DNA of 64,000 nucleotides. Origin: Arthrobacter sp. MAHUQ-56. GTDB taxonomy: Bacteria; Actinomycetota; Actinomycetes; Actinomycetales; Micrococcaceae. The DNA is taken from the NCBI RefSeq assembly GCF_019710585.1, contig NZ_JAIFZQ010000008.1:1-64000 (forward strand), given 5' to 3'. Shown here in pieces: positions 1-6,964 of the stretch (its first letter is position 1; every line of letters begins with the position of its first letter). The notes beneath the pieces are model-generated. The model did no database searches. It was given only the letters and a program-made list of their open reading frames with translations, and had not been told where the DNA came from. Position numbers and translations under genes: made by a program.

Positions 1-20
1 AAATCGGTATCAACAAACAT

Positions 21-47
21 GGCACACTATTGAGTTCTCAAACAACA
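21..47 (-). promoter_or_regulatory. rRNA operon boxA antitermination element
   Basis: On the minus strand this reads TTTGAGAACTCAATAGTGTG and flanks, which closely matches the boxA leader of actinobacterial rRNA operons (known for mycobacterial and Streptomyces rrn leaders, bound by NusB/S10 for antitermination). It points towards position 1, so the 16S gene (or 23S, if this is a spacer boxA) should lie just outside the window on the minus strand. The rRNA itself is not visible here. Confidence 0.75.
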
Positions 48-104
48 GACACACCCGGCACCACCCAAACCAAACATTCAGGATCGCTCCGGAGCAACTT
101 TCCA

Positions 105-133
105 AACTTACCCGACCCGCCGTCCCGATGCAA
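105..133 (-). promoter_or_regulatory. putative rrn promoter (-35 TTGCAT, 17 nt, -10 TAAGTT)
   Basis: On the minus strand a TTGCAT hexamer (133-128) is followed after exactly 17 nt by TAAGTT (110-105), about 60 nt upstream of the boxA. Both spacing and position fit a stable-RNA promoter. The hexamers match the sigma-70 consensus only partly, so the assignment rests mainly on location. Confidence 0.45.
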
Positions 134-476
134 ATCCATCTTTCAGGATTCGTACCGGCAGGAGGACCGCCCCCGCCACTTTCCAGCGCCCTAAAGAGCA
201 ACCAGTTTTTGGCTTATTTTTTGGGGTTTTGGCCGCCCGGGTTACCAGCTCTTCGCTGTCTCCCTCGCGGCGACTTAGAAAACAATACACCCACTCGGGG
301 GCGGCCGCAAATCCCCCTCCCAGGACCGCGAAACCCCCGCAATCCCGGGGCAGAGGCGGCCATCGGGGCACCTCCCCGGCCTCCCGCCGTCGTACTTCCC
401 TCCCGTGTCCTGCGCCACAGCCTGGAACCGACTCAAGCAGTGGACTGACAAGCGGCGCGGCCGCGGCGTTAAACAC
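134..476. other. non-coding region upstream of the rRNA operon
   Basis: No convincing gene is seen. Open frames here are short, of unnatural composition, and have no ribosome binding site. An A/T-rich patch at about 205-228 contrasts with the GC-rich surroundings and could act as an upstream promoter element for the rRNA operon. Further rrn promoters may lie here but no clear hexamer pair was found. Confidence 0.4.
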
Positions 477-510
477 AAAGAGCCGGCAACCGTATGGTTG
501 CCGGCTCTTT
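477..510 (-). terminator. intrinsic terminator after rpsN
   Basis: The arms AAAGAGCCGGCAACC (477-491) and GGTTGCCGGCTCTTT (496-510) form a perfect 15-bp stem with a 4-nt loop. The A/T flanks give a T-rich tail in either direction. It lies 28 nt after the rpsN stop codon, so it ends the rpmB-rpmG-rpsN transcript and insulates it from the rRNA promoter. Confidence 0.85.
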
Positions 511-537
511 CAAGCAGCTGGGGTCAGCAGGTGCTGA

Positions 538-843
538 TTACCAGGAAGACTTGGTGATGCCCGGGAGTTCACCCTTGTGGGCCATGTCGCGGAAGCGGAC
601 ACGGGAGATGCCGAACTTCTGGAAAGTACCGCGGGGACGGCCGTCGATGATGTCGCGGTTACGCAGACGGATCGGGGACGCGTTGCGGGGCAGCTTCTGC
701 AGGCCCAGACGGGCTGCTTCGCGTGCTTCGTCGGTTGCGTTTTCGTCAACCAGGGTCTTCTTCAGTTCGAGGCGCTTGGCAGCGTAACGCTCAACGATGA
801 CCTTGCGCTGCTCGTTACGAGCAATCTTGGACTTCTTAGCCAT
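538..843 (-). CDS. rpsN: 30S ribosomal protein S14, cysteine-free (zinc-independent) type
   Basis: 101 aa, beginning [17 protein letters not shown] and ending in the conserved [19 protein letters not shown] block of long-form S14. It binds 16S rRNA in the small-subunit head. The protein contains no cysteine, so it is the C-minus paralogue; actinobacteria usually keep the short zinc-binding S14 in the main ribosomal-protein operon. It is last in an rpmB-rpmG-rpsN operon and is followed by a strong terminator. In related bacteria such sets replace zinc-binding ribosomal proteins when zinc is scarce, under Zur. That role is inferred here. Confidence 0.95.
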   Translation of the reverse strand: MAKKSKIARNEQRKVIVERYAAKRLELKKTLVDENATDEAREAARLGLQKLPRNASPIRLRNRDIIDGRPRGTFQKFGISRVRFRDMAHKGELPGITKSSW

Positions 844-845
844 GT

Positions 846-1013
846 TTAGCGCTCCTCTCGGAATTCGACGTGCTGGCGGATCTTGGGGTCGTACTTCTTC
901 AGGACCATGCGGTCCGGGTCGTTACGACGGTTCTTGCGGGTTACGTAGGTGTAACCCGTGCCCGCAGTCGACTTGAGCTTGATGATGGGACGTACGTCCT
1001 TGTCCTTAGCCAC
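846..1013 (-). CDS. rpmG: 50S ribosomal protein L33, cysteine-free type
   Basis: 55 aa, starting [18 protein letters not shown] at a GTG codon and ending [12 protein letters not shown]. The [25 protein letters not shown] core is that of L33 with the usual zinc-ligand cysteines absent. The GTG start shares its first base with the rpmB stop (TAGTG), indicating translational coupling, and the stop lies 2 nt before the rpsN start. It is a small component of the large subunit near the E site. Confidence 0.93.
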   Translation of the reverse strand: MAKDKDVRPIIKLKSTAGTGYTYVTRKNRRNDPDRMVLKKYDPKIRQHVEFREER

Positions 1014-1249
1014 TAGAGCTTCACCCCACGAGCGAGAATGTCGGCGACGACAACGTCGATGCCGCGCACGTCGATGGTCTTGATGCCCTTTGCAGAAACC
1101 TGCAGCGTGACATTACGGCGCAGGGACGGAACCCAGTAGCGCTTCTTCTGAATGTTCGGATCGAACCGACGCTTGTTGCGGCGGTGCGAGTGCGAAATGC
1201 TGTGCCCAAAGCCCGGCTCGGCCCCGGTCACTTGGCAGTGTGCTGCCAT
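1013..1249 (-). CDS. rpmB: 50S ribosomal protein L28
   Basis: 78 aa, with the L28 signature [21 protein letters not shown] and C-terminal [18 protein letters not shown]. Only one cysteine remains at the N-terminus (MAAHCQVTG), where zinc-binding L28 has a CxxC pair, so this is the zinc-free form. First gene of the rpmB-rpmG-rpsN operon. A GAGGAG ribosome binding site precedes the ATG. In other actinobacteria the equivalent operon is repressed by Zur; no strong Zur palindrome is visible in the leader. Confidence 0.95.
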   Translation of the reverse strand: MAAHCQVTGAEPGFGHSISHSHRRNKRRFDPNIQKKRYWVPSLRRNVTLQVSAKGIKTIDVRGIDVVVADILARGVKL

Positions 1250-1323
1250 GACTTCTCCTCAAGAATTGAAAGTAATGATCCGCATATCTGCTGCTGGACC
1301 ATGCTGCCAAGTGCGACCCACAG

Positions 1324-1351
1324 AATGTACGGGCAACGGTTAGTTACGCAA
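1324..1351 (-). promoter_or_regulatory. putative rpmB operon promoter
   Basis: Minus-strand TTGCGT (1351-1346), a 16-nt spacer and TACATT (1329-1324) lie about 75 nt before the rpmB ATG. The remaining 1352-1566 interval is non-coding and must hold the divergent promoter of the flavoprotein operon. Nothing else clear is seen in it. Confidence 0.35.
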
Positions 1352-1566
1352 CTTGAGCCCCTAACTACCGGCCACCCTGGAGAAAAATACCGGGCAACCG
1401 GAGCAATTGCGCACGCTCCGCGCACTTAGCGCCTACCAAGTCTACGAGTTGACGCAATTAAAGACCAATCGGGACCGGTATGGGTGTATAAGCACTGCCG
1501 AAGATCACAGCAACAGACCGTCCTTCCTCACAGGAAAACGAAAGCTTCGGGGCGGATCTTTGATGC

Positions 1567-3069
1567 ATGAACACAAAGCTCCTGCCGGCATCACCGGCCG
1601 CAAGCCGCTCCGGCCGCCCGGAGCTTTCACCCACGAAACGGCAAGCACGCGGCTGGTTTGATCGCCAATACCGGCAGCGCATGCTGCGCACCGACCTCCT
1701 TACGGTCATCGCCTGGGCGTCGGTGGCCGCTTCGGTCGCCCTCTGGCTGGCCGACGGCGGTGCTGCCGCCACCACTACGGTGGCCGAGGCTTTCACTGCG
1801 GCCGGGATCGTGACTGGCCTGATTGGCATGGATCTGGTCCTCCTGATGCTGCTCCTGGCGGCAAGGATTCCGTTCGTTGACCGCACCATCGGCCACGACC
1901 GTGCCCTGGAGTTCCATGGCAAGCTGGGGAAACCCTCCCTTTACCTGCTCCTGGCACATGGTGTCCTGCTCATCATCGGGTACGGCCTGGCCGAAGGACT
2001 GGACCCGGTCAGCGAGGCCGTCAACCTCTGGATCCAGGTGCCCGACATGTGGCTGGCGTTCGTTTCCATGGCGCTGTTCATCGCCGTCGTCGTAACGTCC
2101 CTCGTGGCTGTCCGCCGCCGCTTCCCCTACGAGTTCTGGTACGTGGTCCACCTCCTGACCTATGCCGCCGTTGCCACCTCGATCCCCCACCAGTTCAGTG
2201 TGGGCGGCCTTTTTGCCGCGGGCACCTGGCAGCGCTGGTACTGGCTGGCCATCTGGACCTACACCGGCACGGCCTTGGTGTACTTCCGGATCCTGGAGCC
2301 GGTGCTGGCCACGGCACGGCACCAGCTGACTGTGGCCCGCGTGGAGGCAGTGGCGCCCGGCGTGGTGAACATCGTGATGCGGGGCCGGAAGCTGGACGAG
2401 CTGGCGGGAACAGGCGGGCGCTTCTTCATCTGGCGCTTCCTGGCCCCGGGAATGTGGTGGCACCCCCACCCGTTCAGCCTGTCCGCGGAGCCCGTCTTCA
2501 ACGGTCCGGCCGGCGAGGGGACGCTGCGGGTCACCGTACGCAACCTCGGCAACGGCTCCGCCCAGCTGCTCAAGCTCCGGAAGGGAACCAAAGTGGCACT
2601 CGAGGGCCCTTACGGCCTGCTCAGCACGGCGGCCAGGACCAAGAACAAGGTGGTGATGATCGGCGCGGGCATCGGCATCACACCGCTGCGGGCGCTGCTG
2701 GAAACCACGCCGTTCGCTCCGGGCGAGGCCACGGTCCTGCTGCGCGGACACACGGACCGGGAGCTGTACCTGAGCCGCGAAATCCTCGACCTTTGCCAAG
2801 CCCGGGGTGTCCGGCTCTTCCACCTCACGGGGCGACGGTCCCCCACCAATTCCAGGTCCCGCTCCAATTCCAGGTCCCGCACCAATTCCACCTGGCTTCC
2901 CGAGGATGCCGTGCGGAACGGTTACAGCCTCACGTCCTACGTCCCGGACATTGCCGACGCGGACGTCTATGTCTGCGGCCCGGCCGCCTGGGCGGAGAAC
3001 GTCATCGCGGATGCCGTGCAAGCCGGCGTTCGCGAGGAACAGATCCATCACGAAAGGTTTGACTGGTGA
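1567..3069 (+). CDS. ferric-reductase-like transmembrane flavoprotein (FAD/NAD(P)H oxidoreductase)
   Basis: 500 aa. About six hydrophobic helices in residues 35-245 carry histidines placed as haem ligands (for example LLLAHGVLL and VVHLLTYAAVATSIPH). An FNR-type module follows: FAD-binding HPHPFSLS near residue 299, nucleotide-binding GAGIGITP near 366, and the terminal CGP near 470. It would pass electrons from cytosolic NAD(P)H through FAD and haem across the membrane. The next two genes, an exported FMN-binding protein and ApbE, suggest a flavin acceptor outside. Odd: a six-residue tandem repeat (NSRSRS, NSRSRT) sits in the C-terminal domain. The start at 1567 is the first good ATG; 1681 is an alternative. 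Confidence 0.85.
   Translation: MNTKLLPASPAASRSGRPELSPTKRQARGWFDRQYRQRMLRTDLLTVIAWASVAASVALWLADGGAAATTTVAEAFTAAGIVTGLIGMDLVLLMLLLAARIPFVDRTIGHDRALEFHGKLGKPSLYLLLAHGVLLIIGYGLAEGLDPVSEAVNLWIQVPDMWLAFVSMALFIAVVVTSLVAVRRRFPYEFWYVVHLLTYAAVATSIPHQFSVGGLFAAGTWQRWYWLAIWTYTGTALVYFRILEPVLATARHQLTVARVEAVAPGVVNIVMRGRKLDELAGTGGRFFIWRFLAPGMWWHPHPFSLSAEPVFNGPAGEGTLRVTVRNLGNGSAQLLKLRKGTKVALEGPYGLLSTAARTKNKVVMIGAGIGITPLRALLETTPFAPGEATVLLRGHTDRELYLSREILDLCQARGVRLFHLTGRRSPTNSRSRSNSRSRTNSTWLPEDAVRNGYSLTSYVPDIADADVYVCGPAAWAENVIADAVQAGVREEQIHHERFDW
2846..2890 (+). repeat. 18-nt in-frame tandem repeat inside the flavoprotein gene
   Basis: Two full copies of CCAATTCCAGGTCCCGCN (2846-2863, 2864-2881) and a 9-nt partial third copy (2882-2890). 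The unit is a multiple of three, so it encodes a repeated Asn-Ser-Arg-Ser-Arg-Ser/Thr segment without breaking the frame. It lies between the nucleotide-binding core and the last strand of the reductase domain, probably as a surface loop. Confidence 0.9.
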
Positions 3070-3578
3070 AAATACGCGGAGCAGTTGCAGCGGCCCTGGC
3101 CTCCGCCGGGATCCTCCTGGCCGGCTGGCAGGCCGGAACCCAGGTGCACGGCATCAGCACTGTCACGTCAAGCACGACGGCGACAGGCACCAAGGGTTCG
3201 ACGGGTACAGGTTCGCCCGGCACAGGTTCGACGGGCACAGGCACCACGGGTTCCGTGGGCTCCTCCGGGACGGGTTCGTCCGGGACCTCGAACTCCTCGG
3301 CGTCCGGCACGTACACGGGAACGGCGGTCCAGACCAGGTTCGGCGCCGTCCAGGTCCAGATCACGGTGTCGAACGGCAAGATCACCGAAGTCACTCCGCT
3401 CCAGCTGACCGATACGGACGGCAGGTCAATCCAGATCAGCAACCGGGCGGCGCCCCTGCTGCGCACCAAGGTCCTTGCGGCGCAGTCGGCCAACGTCCAG
3501 ACCGTCAGTGGTGCCACCGTCACCAGCAGGGCCTACCTCACCTCGCTCCAGGCGGCCATCGATGCAGCAAATCTCTGA
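3066..3578 (+). CDS. exported FMN-binding domain protein
   Basis: 170 aa. A signal peptide or N-terminal anchor (MKIRGAVAAALASAGILLAG) is followed by a low-complexity Thr/Gly/Ser linker (about residues 33-80) and an FMN_bind domain (about 82-170). The motif SGATVTS near residues 148-154 matches the flavinylation site where ApbE links FMN to threonine, probably Thr151. The GTG start overlaps the upstream TGA (GTGA), and the gene overlaps apbE by 17 nt, so all three are coupled. Likely an extracytoplasmic flavin electron carrier served by the membrane reductase upstream. The final electron acceptor is unknown. Confidence 0.85.
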   Translation: MKIRGAVAAALASAGILLAGWQAGTQVHGISTVTSSTTATGTKGSTGTGSPGTGSTGTGTTGSVGSSGTGSSGTSNSSASGTYTGTAVQTRFGAVQVQITVSNGKITEVTPLQLTDTDGRSIQISNRAAPLLRTKVLAAQSANVQTVSGATVTSRAYLTSLQAAIDAANL

Positions 3579-4383
3579 TCCGCAGGCGCGGGGCACCGGC
3601 AGCCCGGTCCTTAAGGCCCGCACCGTCGAGTGCATGGGAACGGTCATCAGCCTCACCCTCGCGGCGGACGCTGTGGTGCAAGGGCAGCCAACCTCGGACG
3701 AGCTTACTGCCGCCACCGCCGTCGTCGAACGCCTGTTCCGGGGCCTGGACGAAACTTTCAGCCTCTACCTCACGGACTCCGAGGCGAGCATGCTGGCACG
3801 CGGGGAGCTGGCGTTGCGCGACGCCTCGGCGCAGATGCGTGAGCGGTACGCCGAGGCGCATGAGTGGCGGCTGCGGACCGACGGCGCGTTCACCCCGGAA
3901 CGTCCCGACGGCGTCCTGGACCTCTCAGGGCTGATCAAGGGCCACGCTATCCGCGAGGCGGGAACATCGCTGCTGGCCCTGGGCCGCCGTGACTGGTGCC
4001 TCAACGCCGGCGGGGACGTCCTGGTCAGCGGGTCGCCGCGCCCCGGCAGCGCCGAGCCGTGGTACGCCGGCATCGTGGATCCGGCGGACCGCCGCACCCT
4101 GGTTACCGGCTACCCGCTCGGCGGCAACACCCGGCACAGTGCGCTTGCCACCTCGGGCTCGGCCGAACGTGGCGAGCACATCTGGCGGGTGGGAGGCGGG
4201 CCCGGGTTCGTCCAGGTCTCCGTGGCTGCGGCGGACATCGTCACCGCGGACATCCTGGCCACCGCGATCGTGTCCGGCGGAGCCCCCACGCTGGACCTCG
4301 CCGCGGATACCTGGGATGTCGCCATCCTGGCGGTGCACCAGGACGGGACCCTGCTGGCAACCCCGGGCTTCCGCCAGGCCTGA
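3562..4383 (+). CDS. apbE: FAD:protein FMN transferase
   Basis: 273 aa from the ATG at 3562, which begins MQQISDPQARG. Family motifs are in order: VECMGTVISLTL, DLSGLIKGHAI (substrate/FAD loop), NAGGD, SALATSGS and TADILATAIV (Mg-binding Asp/Thr region). ApbE moves FMN from FAD to a Thr or Ser of target proteins; the gene directly upstream encodes such a target. The frame stays open further upstream, but that stretch lies inside the FMN-binding gene and is compositionally unlike ApbE. No strong signal peptide is seen, so the side of the membrane is uncertain. A weak hairpin (4385-4392/4411-4418) follows. Confidence 0.9.
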   Translation: MQQISDPQARGTGSPVLKARTVECMGTVISLTLAADAVVQGQPTSDELTAATAVVERLFRGLDETFSLYLTDSEASMLARGELALRDASAQMRERYAEAHEWRLRTDGAFTPERPDGVLDLSGLIKGHAIREAGTSLLALGRRDWCLNAGGDVLVSGSPRPGSAEPWYAGIVDPADRRTLVTGYPLGGNTRHSALATSGSAERGEHIWRVGGGPGFVQVSVAAADIVTADILATAIVSGGAPTLDLAADTWDVAILAVHQDGTLLATPGFRQA

Positions 4384-4405
4384 CCACCCGGCAAAAAAGG
4401 AACCG

Positions 4406-5167
4406 CTACAGCCGGGTGAACTGCGGGTATTTGGGCTGCAGGTTGTCCCCGGACGACTTGCCGGTGATGCGGCGGACCACCCACGGCGCCGCGTATTCCC
4501 GGAACCACTGTGCGTTGGCGCGGAGGGCCTCGGCCCCGCTCAGTTCCGGCACCGGGGTCATGGGCGGGACATTGATGGAGTGGTCGTACTTGAGCACCTC
4601 GAGCACGCGCTTGGCCATGTTGGCATGGCCGGCGGCGGACATGTGCATCCGGTCGTGCGCCCACATGCCCCAGTCGTAGTACTCACTGAAGCGCCAGTAG
4701 TCCACCAGCAGCGCCCCGTGGTCGCCGGCGATACCCCGGACCAGTTCGTTATAGATCGCCGTCCGGCCGCGCATGGTGCCGAAGACCTTGGAGCCCCGCG
4801 CGTCGAAGCCGGTGAACATGACCACCGTGGCGCCGGTGGCAGCGAGCTTGCCGACGGCGTCGTTGTACTCCACCAGCAGGTCGTCGATGTCCACGCGGGG
4901 GCGGAGGATGTCATTGGCGCCCGCGTAGATGCTCACCAGCGTGGGTTGAAGCGCGACGGCGGCATCCACCTGCTCAGCCAGGATCTGGCGGAGCTTCCTG
5001 CCGCGGATGGCGAGGTTGGCGTACCCGAATCCGGGATCAGCGGCGCTGAGCTGCTCCGCGACCCGGTCCGCCCAGCCGCGGACGCCGTTGGGACGCGCGG
5101 GATCGTCGTCGCCGACCCCTTCGGTGAATGAGTCGCCAAGGGCCACGAACCGGGAAGTGAAATCCAT
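4406..5167 (-). CDS. SGNH/GDSL-family hydrolase (copy 1)
   Basis: 253 aa from the ATG at 5167 (MDFTSRFVALGDSFTEG). Block I GDSFTEG carries the nucleophilic Ser near residue 13, GAND the oxyanion-hole Asn, and HDRMHMSAAGH the catalytic Asp and His. No signal peptide, so probably a cytosolic esterase or lipase-like deacylase; the substrate cannot be read. A paralogue with the same opening and the GVRGWADRVAE motif lies at 6060-6905. The 36 nt upstream stay open but lack family sequence. Confidence 0.85.
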   Translation of the reverse strand: MDFTSRFVALGDSFTEGVGDDDPARPNGVRGWADRVAEQLSAADPGFGYANLAIRGRKLRQILAEQVDAAVALQPTLVSIYAGANDILRPRVDIDDLLVEYNDAVGKLAATGATVVMFTGFDARGSKVFGTMRGRTAIYNELVRGIAGDHGALLVDYWRFSEYYDWGMWAHDRMHMSAAGHANMAKRVLEVLKYDHSINVPPMTPVPELSGAEALRANAQWFREYAAPWVVRRITGKSSGDNLQPKYPQFTRL

Positions 5168-5211
5168 GCGGTTAGTTTGCCATCCGTTGCCGGGAGCAAC
5201 CAATCGGGAGG

Positions 5212-5697
5212 TCAGGCCTGGGTTTCCCGGAGGATCCAGTGGTCCCTGTCCAGGCGGCCCACCACTTTTTCGCCGATCCGTGCCAGGTCCAGCACATCCT
5301 GCTCCGTGAGGGCGTCAAGGAACAGGTTGCGGACGTCCTCCACGTGTCCCGGCGCCAGCCCGACGATGGTTGCCATGCCTTCCTCGGTGAGGTGGGCGGT
5401 GGTGACCCGCGCGTCGGACGGGTGCGGGCGGCGTTCAACCCAGCCGCGCTTCTGCAGCTTGGTCACCACGTGGGAGAGCCGCGACAGGGAGGCGCTGCTG
5501 CGGGCGGCCAGCTCACTCATGGGCAGGAACCGGCCCTCCGCCTCGGACAGCATGGCCAGGACGGTGTAGTCGAAGAGCGACAGCTTGCCCGCTGCGTGCA
5601 GCTTGGTGTCCAGGGCCGCGGGAAGCAGGGTGTTGATGCTGACCAGGGCCAGCCAGGCTCGGCGTTCGTCAGCGTTGAGCCAGCGGGGTTCGGTCAT
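5212..5697 (-). CDS. MarR-family transcriptional regulator
   Basis: 161 aa. Winged-helix region at about residues 57-105 (MSELAARSSASLSRLSHVV recognition helix, then the wing RPHPSDARVTTAHLTEEG). It is probably a dimeric repressor. It sits 44 nt upstream of the SGNH hydrolase copy 1 on the same strand and is divergent from the YCII-like gene at 5758, so either may be its target. The ligand is not predictable. Confidence 0.88.
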   Translation of the reverse strand: MTEPRWLNADERRAWLALVSINTLLPAALDTKLHAAGKLSLFDYTVLAMLSEAEGRFLPMSELAARSSASLSRLSHVVTKLQKRGWVERRPHPSDARVTTAHLTEEGMATIVGLAPGHVEDVRNLFLDALTEQDVLDLARIGEKVVGRLDRDHWILRETQA

Positions 5698-5757
5698 GGC
5701 CCCTATTCTACGATTGATCCTTCAAGCAGCCTGGTCCGCGGCCGGTAGGCTGGCTGC

Positions 5758-6063
5758 ATGTATGTTGTCTCCCTGACCTACCGGGTTCCCCAGGACATCG
5801 TCGACTTCCATAACGGCGCGCACATGGCCTGGCTGCAGAAGGCATTCGACGACGGCGTGTTCATCGCCGCCGGCCGCAAGATTCCCCGCACCGGAGGCCT
5901 GCTGCTCTCCCAGGCTGACCGCGCCACCCTGGATGCGAGCATCGCGCAGGACCCGTTCTACAGCAACGGGGTCGCGGACTTCGAGGTGGTGGAGTTCCAT
6001 GCCGGCCGTGTGGCGCCGGGGTTTGAGAACCTGCTGGACACCCCGCCGCAGCCTGCCCCCTAA
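5758..6063 (+). CDS. YCII-related protein
   Basis: 101 aa, ferredoxin-like YCII fold: MYVVSLTYRVP first strand, conserved His in DFHNGAHMAWL, GGLLL and the C-terminal VVEFHAGRV strand. These small proteins are often enzymes or ligand-binding dimers; the precise role is unknown. It is divergent from the MarR gene and its 3' end overlaps that of the second SGNH hydrolase by 4 nt. Confidence 0.75.
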   Translation: MYVVSLTYRVPQDIVDFHNGAHMAWLQKAFDDGVFIAAGRKIPRTGGLLLSQADRATLDASIAQDPFYSNGVADFEVVEFHAGRVAPGFENLLDTPPQPAP

Positions 6064-6905
6064 CGCACCGGGCCGCCGTCGTACATTCCTGCGGCCAGCT
6101 TCCTCAGCCCGCCTTTCCGCGGGACCTTCACCGGCTGGGGCCAGCGCGGGGTGAGCGTGTCCCCCAGCGTCACGCCGCGGAGCTTGCGGCCGAACAGCGG
6201 CAGGACCCAGTCGTGGACCCAGCGCCGCTGGCGCCGCTCCCACTCGCGCAGGCCGAGCCGCTGCGGTGGTTTCCAGTCCTTGGGCCGGATCTTGTGCGGC
6301 ACCCCCAACTGGTCCAGGACCTGGCCGGCCAGGTACTTGTGGCCCGCCTTGGACATGTGGAGCCGGTCCGAGTCCCACATCCGCCGGTCATGGAAGGCGT
6401 CCAGGCACCAGTAGTCCACCAGCACGGCCCCGTACTTCTCCGCAATGGTCCGGACCTGCTGGTTGTAGAAGGCGTTGCGTTTCTTCAACGGCTCCAGCAG
6501 CGCCGAGACCTTGACGTCGAATCCGGTGAACAGGACCAGCGTGGCGCCTGTCCCGGCAAGGCGGGCAACGAGTTTTTCGTAGTCCGCCATCAGGGCCGCC
6601 ATGTCCGTCTTCAGGTCGAGGATGTCGTTGCCGCCGGCGTAGAGCGTGATGAGCGCAGGCTTCATCTGCAGCGCCGGTTCCAGCTGTTCGTCAATGATGT
6701 GCCGCAGCCGCTTGCTCCTGATGGCCAGGTTCGCGTACTTCCAGCCCGGCTGCGCCTTGGCCAGCTTCTCCGCAACACGGTCGGCCCATCCGCGGACCCC
6801 GTTGGGCAGCCGCTCGTCCCGGTCCCCCACGCCTTCGGTAAAGGAGTCGCCAAGGGCTACAAACACCCGCCGCCCGGACACGGGAAGCAGGGATTCGGAG
6901 GACAC
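6060..6905 (-). CDS. SGNH/GDSL-family hydrolase (copy 2)
   Basis: 281 aa from a GTG start. GDSFTEG contains the nucleophile, GGND the oxyanion-hole Asn, and WDSDRLHMSKAGH the catalytic Asp and His. It shares with copy 1 the VALGDSFTEGVGD opening and the NGVRGWADRVAEKL block, so the two arose by duplication. Its C-terminal basic and Trp-rich part (RLGLREWERRQRRWVHDWVL) is better developed than in copy 1. No signal peptide. The substrate is unknown. Confidence 0.85.
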   Translation of the reverse strand: MSSESLLPVSGRRVFVALGDSFTEGVGDRDERLPNGVRGWADRVAEKLAKAQPGWKYANLAIRSKRLRHIIDEQLEPALQMKPALITLYAGGNDILDLKTDMAALMADYEKLVARLAGTGATLVLFTGFDVKVSALLEPLKKRNAFYNQQVRTIAEKYGAVLVDYWCLDAFHDRRMWDSDRLHMSKAGHKYLAGQVLDQLGVPHKIRPKDWKPPQRLGLREWERRQRRWVHDWVLPLFGRKLRGVTLGDTLTPRWPQPVKVPRKGGLRKLAAGMYDGGPVR

Positions 6906-6964
6906 GGGCCCAAACTAACGGGCCAGGGAAAAGCAAGGGCGACGCCGGGATGAACAGTGGGTGC

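Noticed and set aside
1627..3051. Long open frame on the minus strand opposite the flavoprotein gene
   Set aside because: Composition is typical of high-GC antisense and the sense strand has a complete FNR-type protein.
4385..4418. Hairpin between apbE and the SGNH hydrolase gene as a strong terminator
   Set aside because: The stem is only 8 bp with an 18-nt loop, and it overlaps the coding end of the hydrolase; kept only as a weak possibility.
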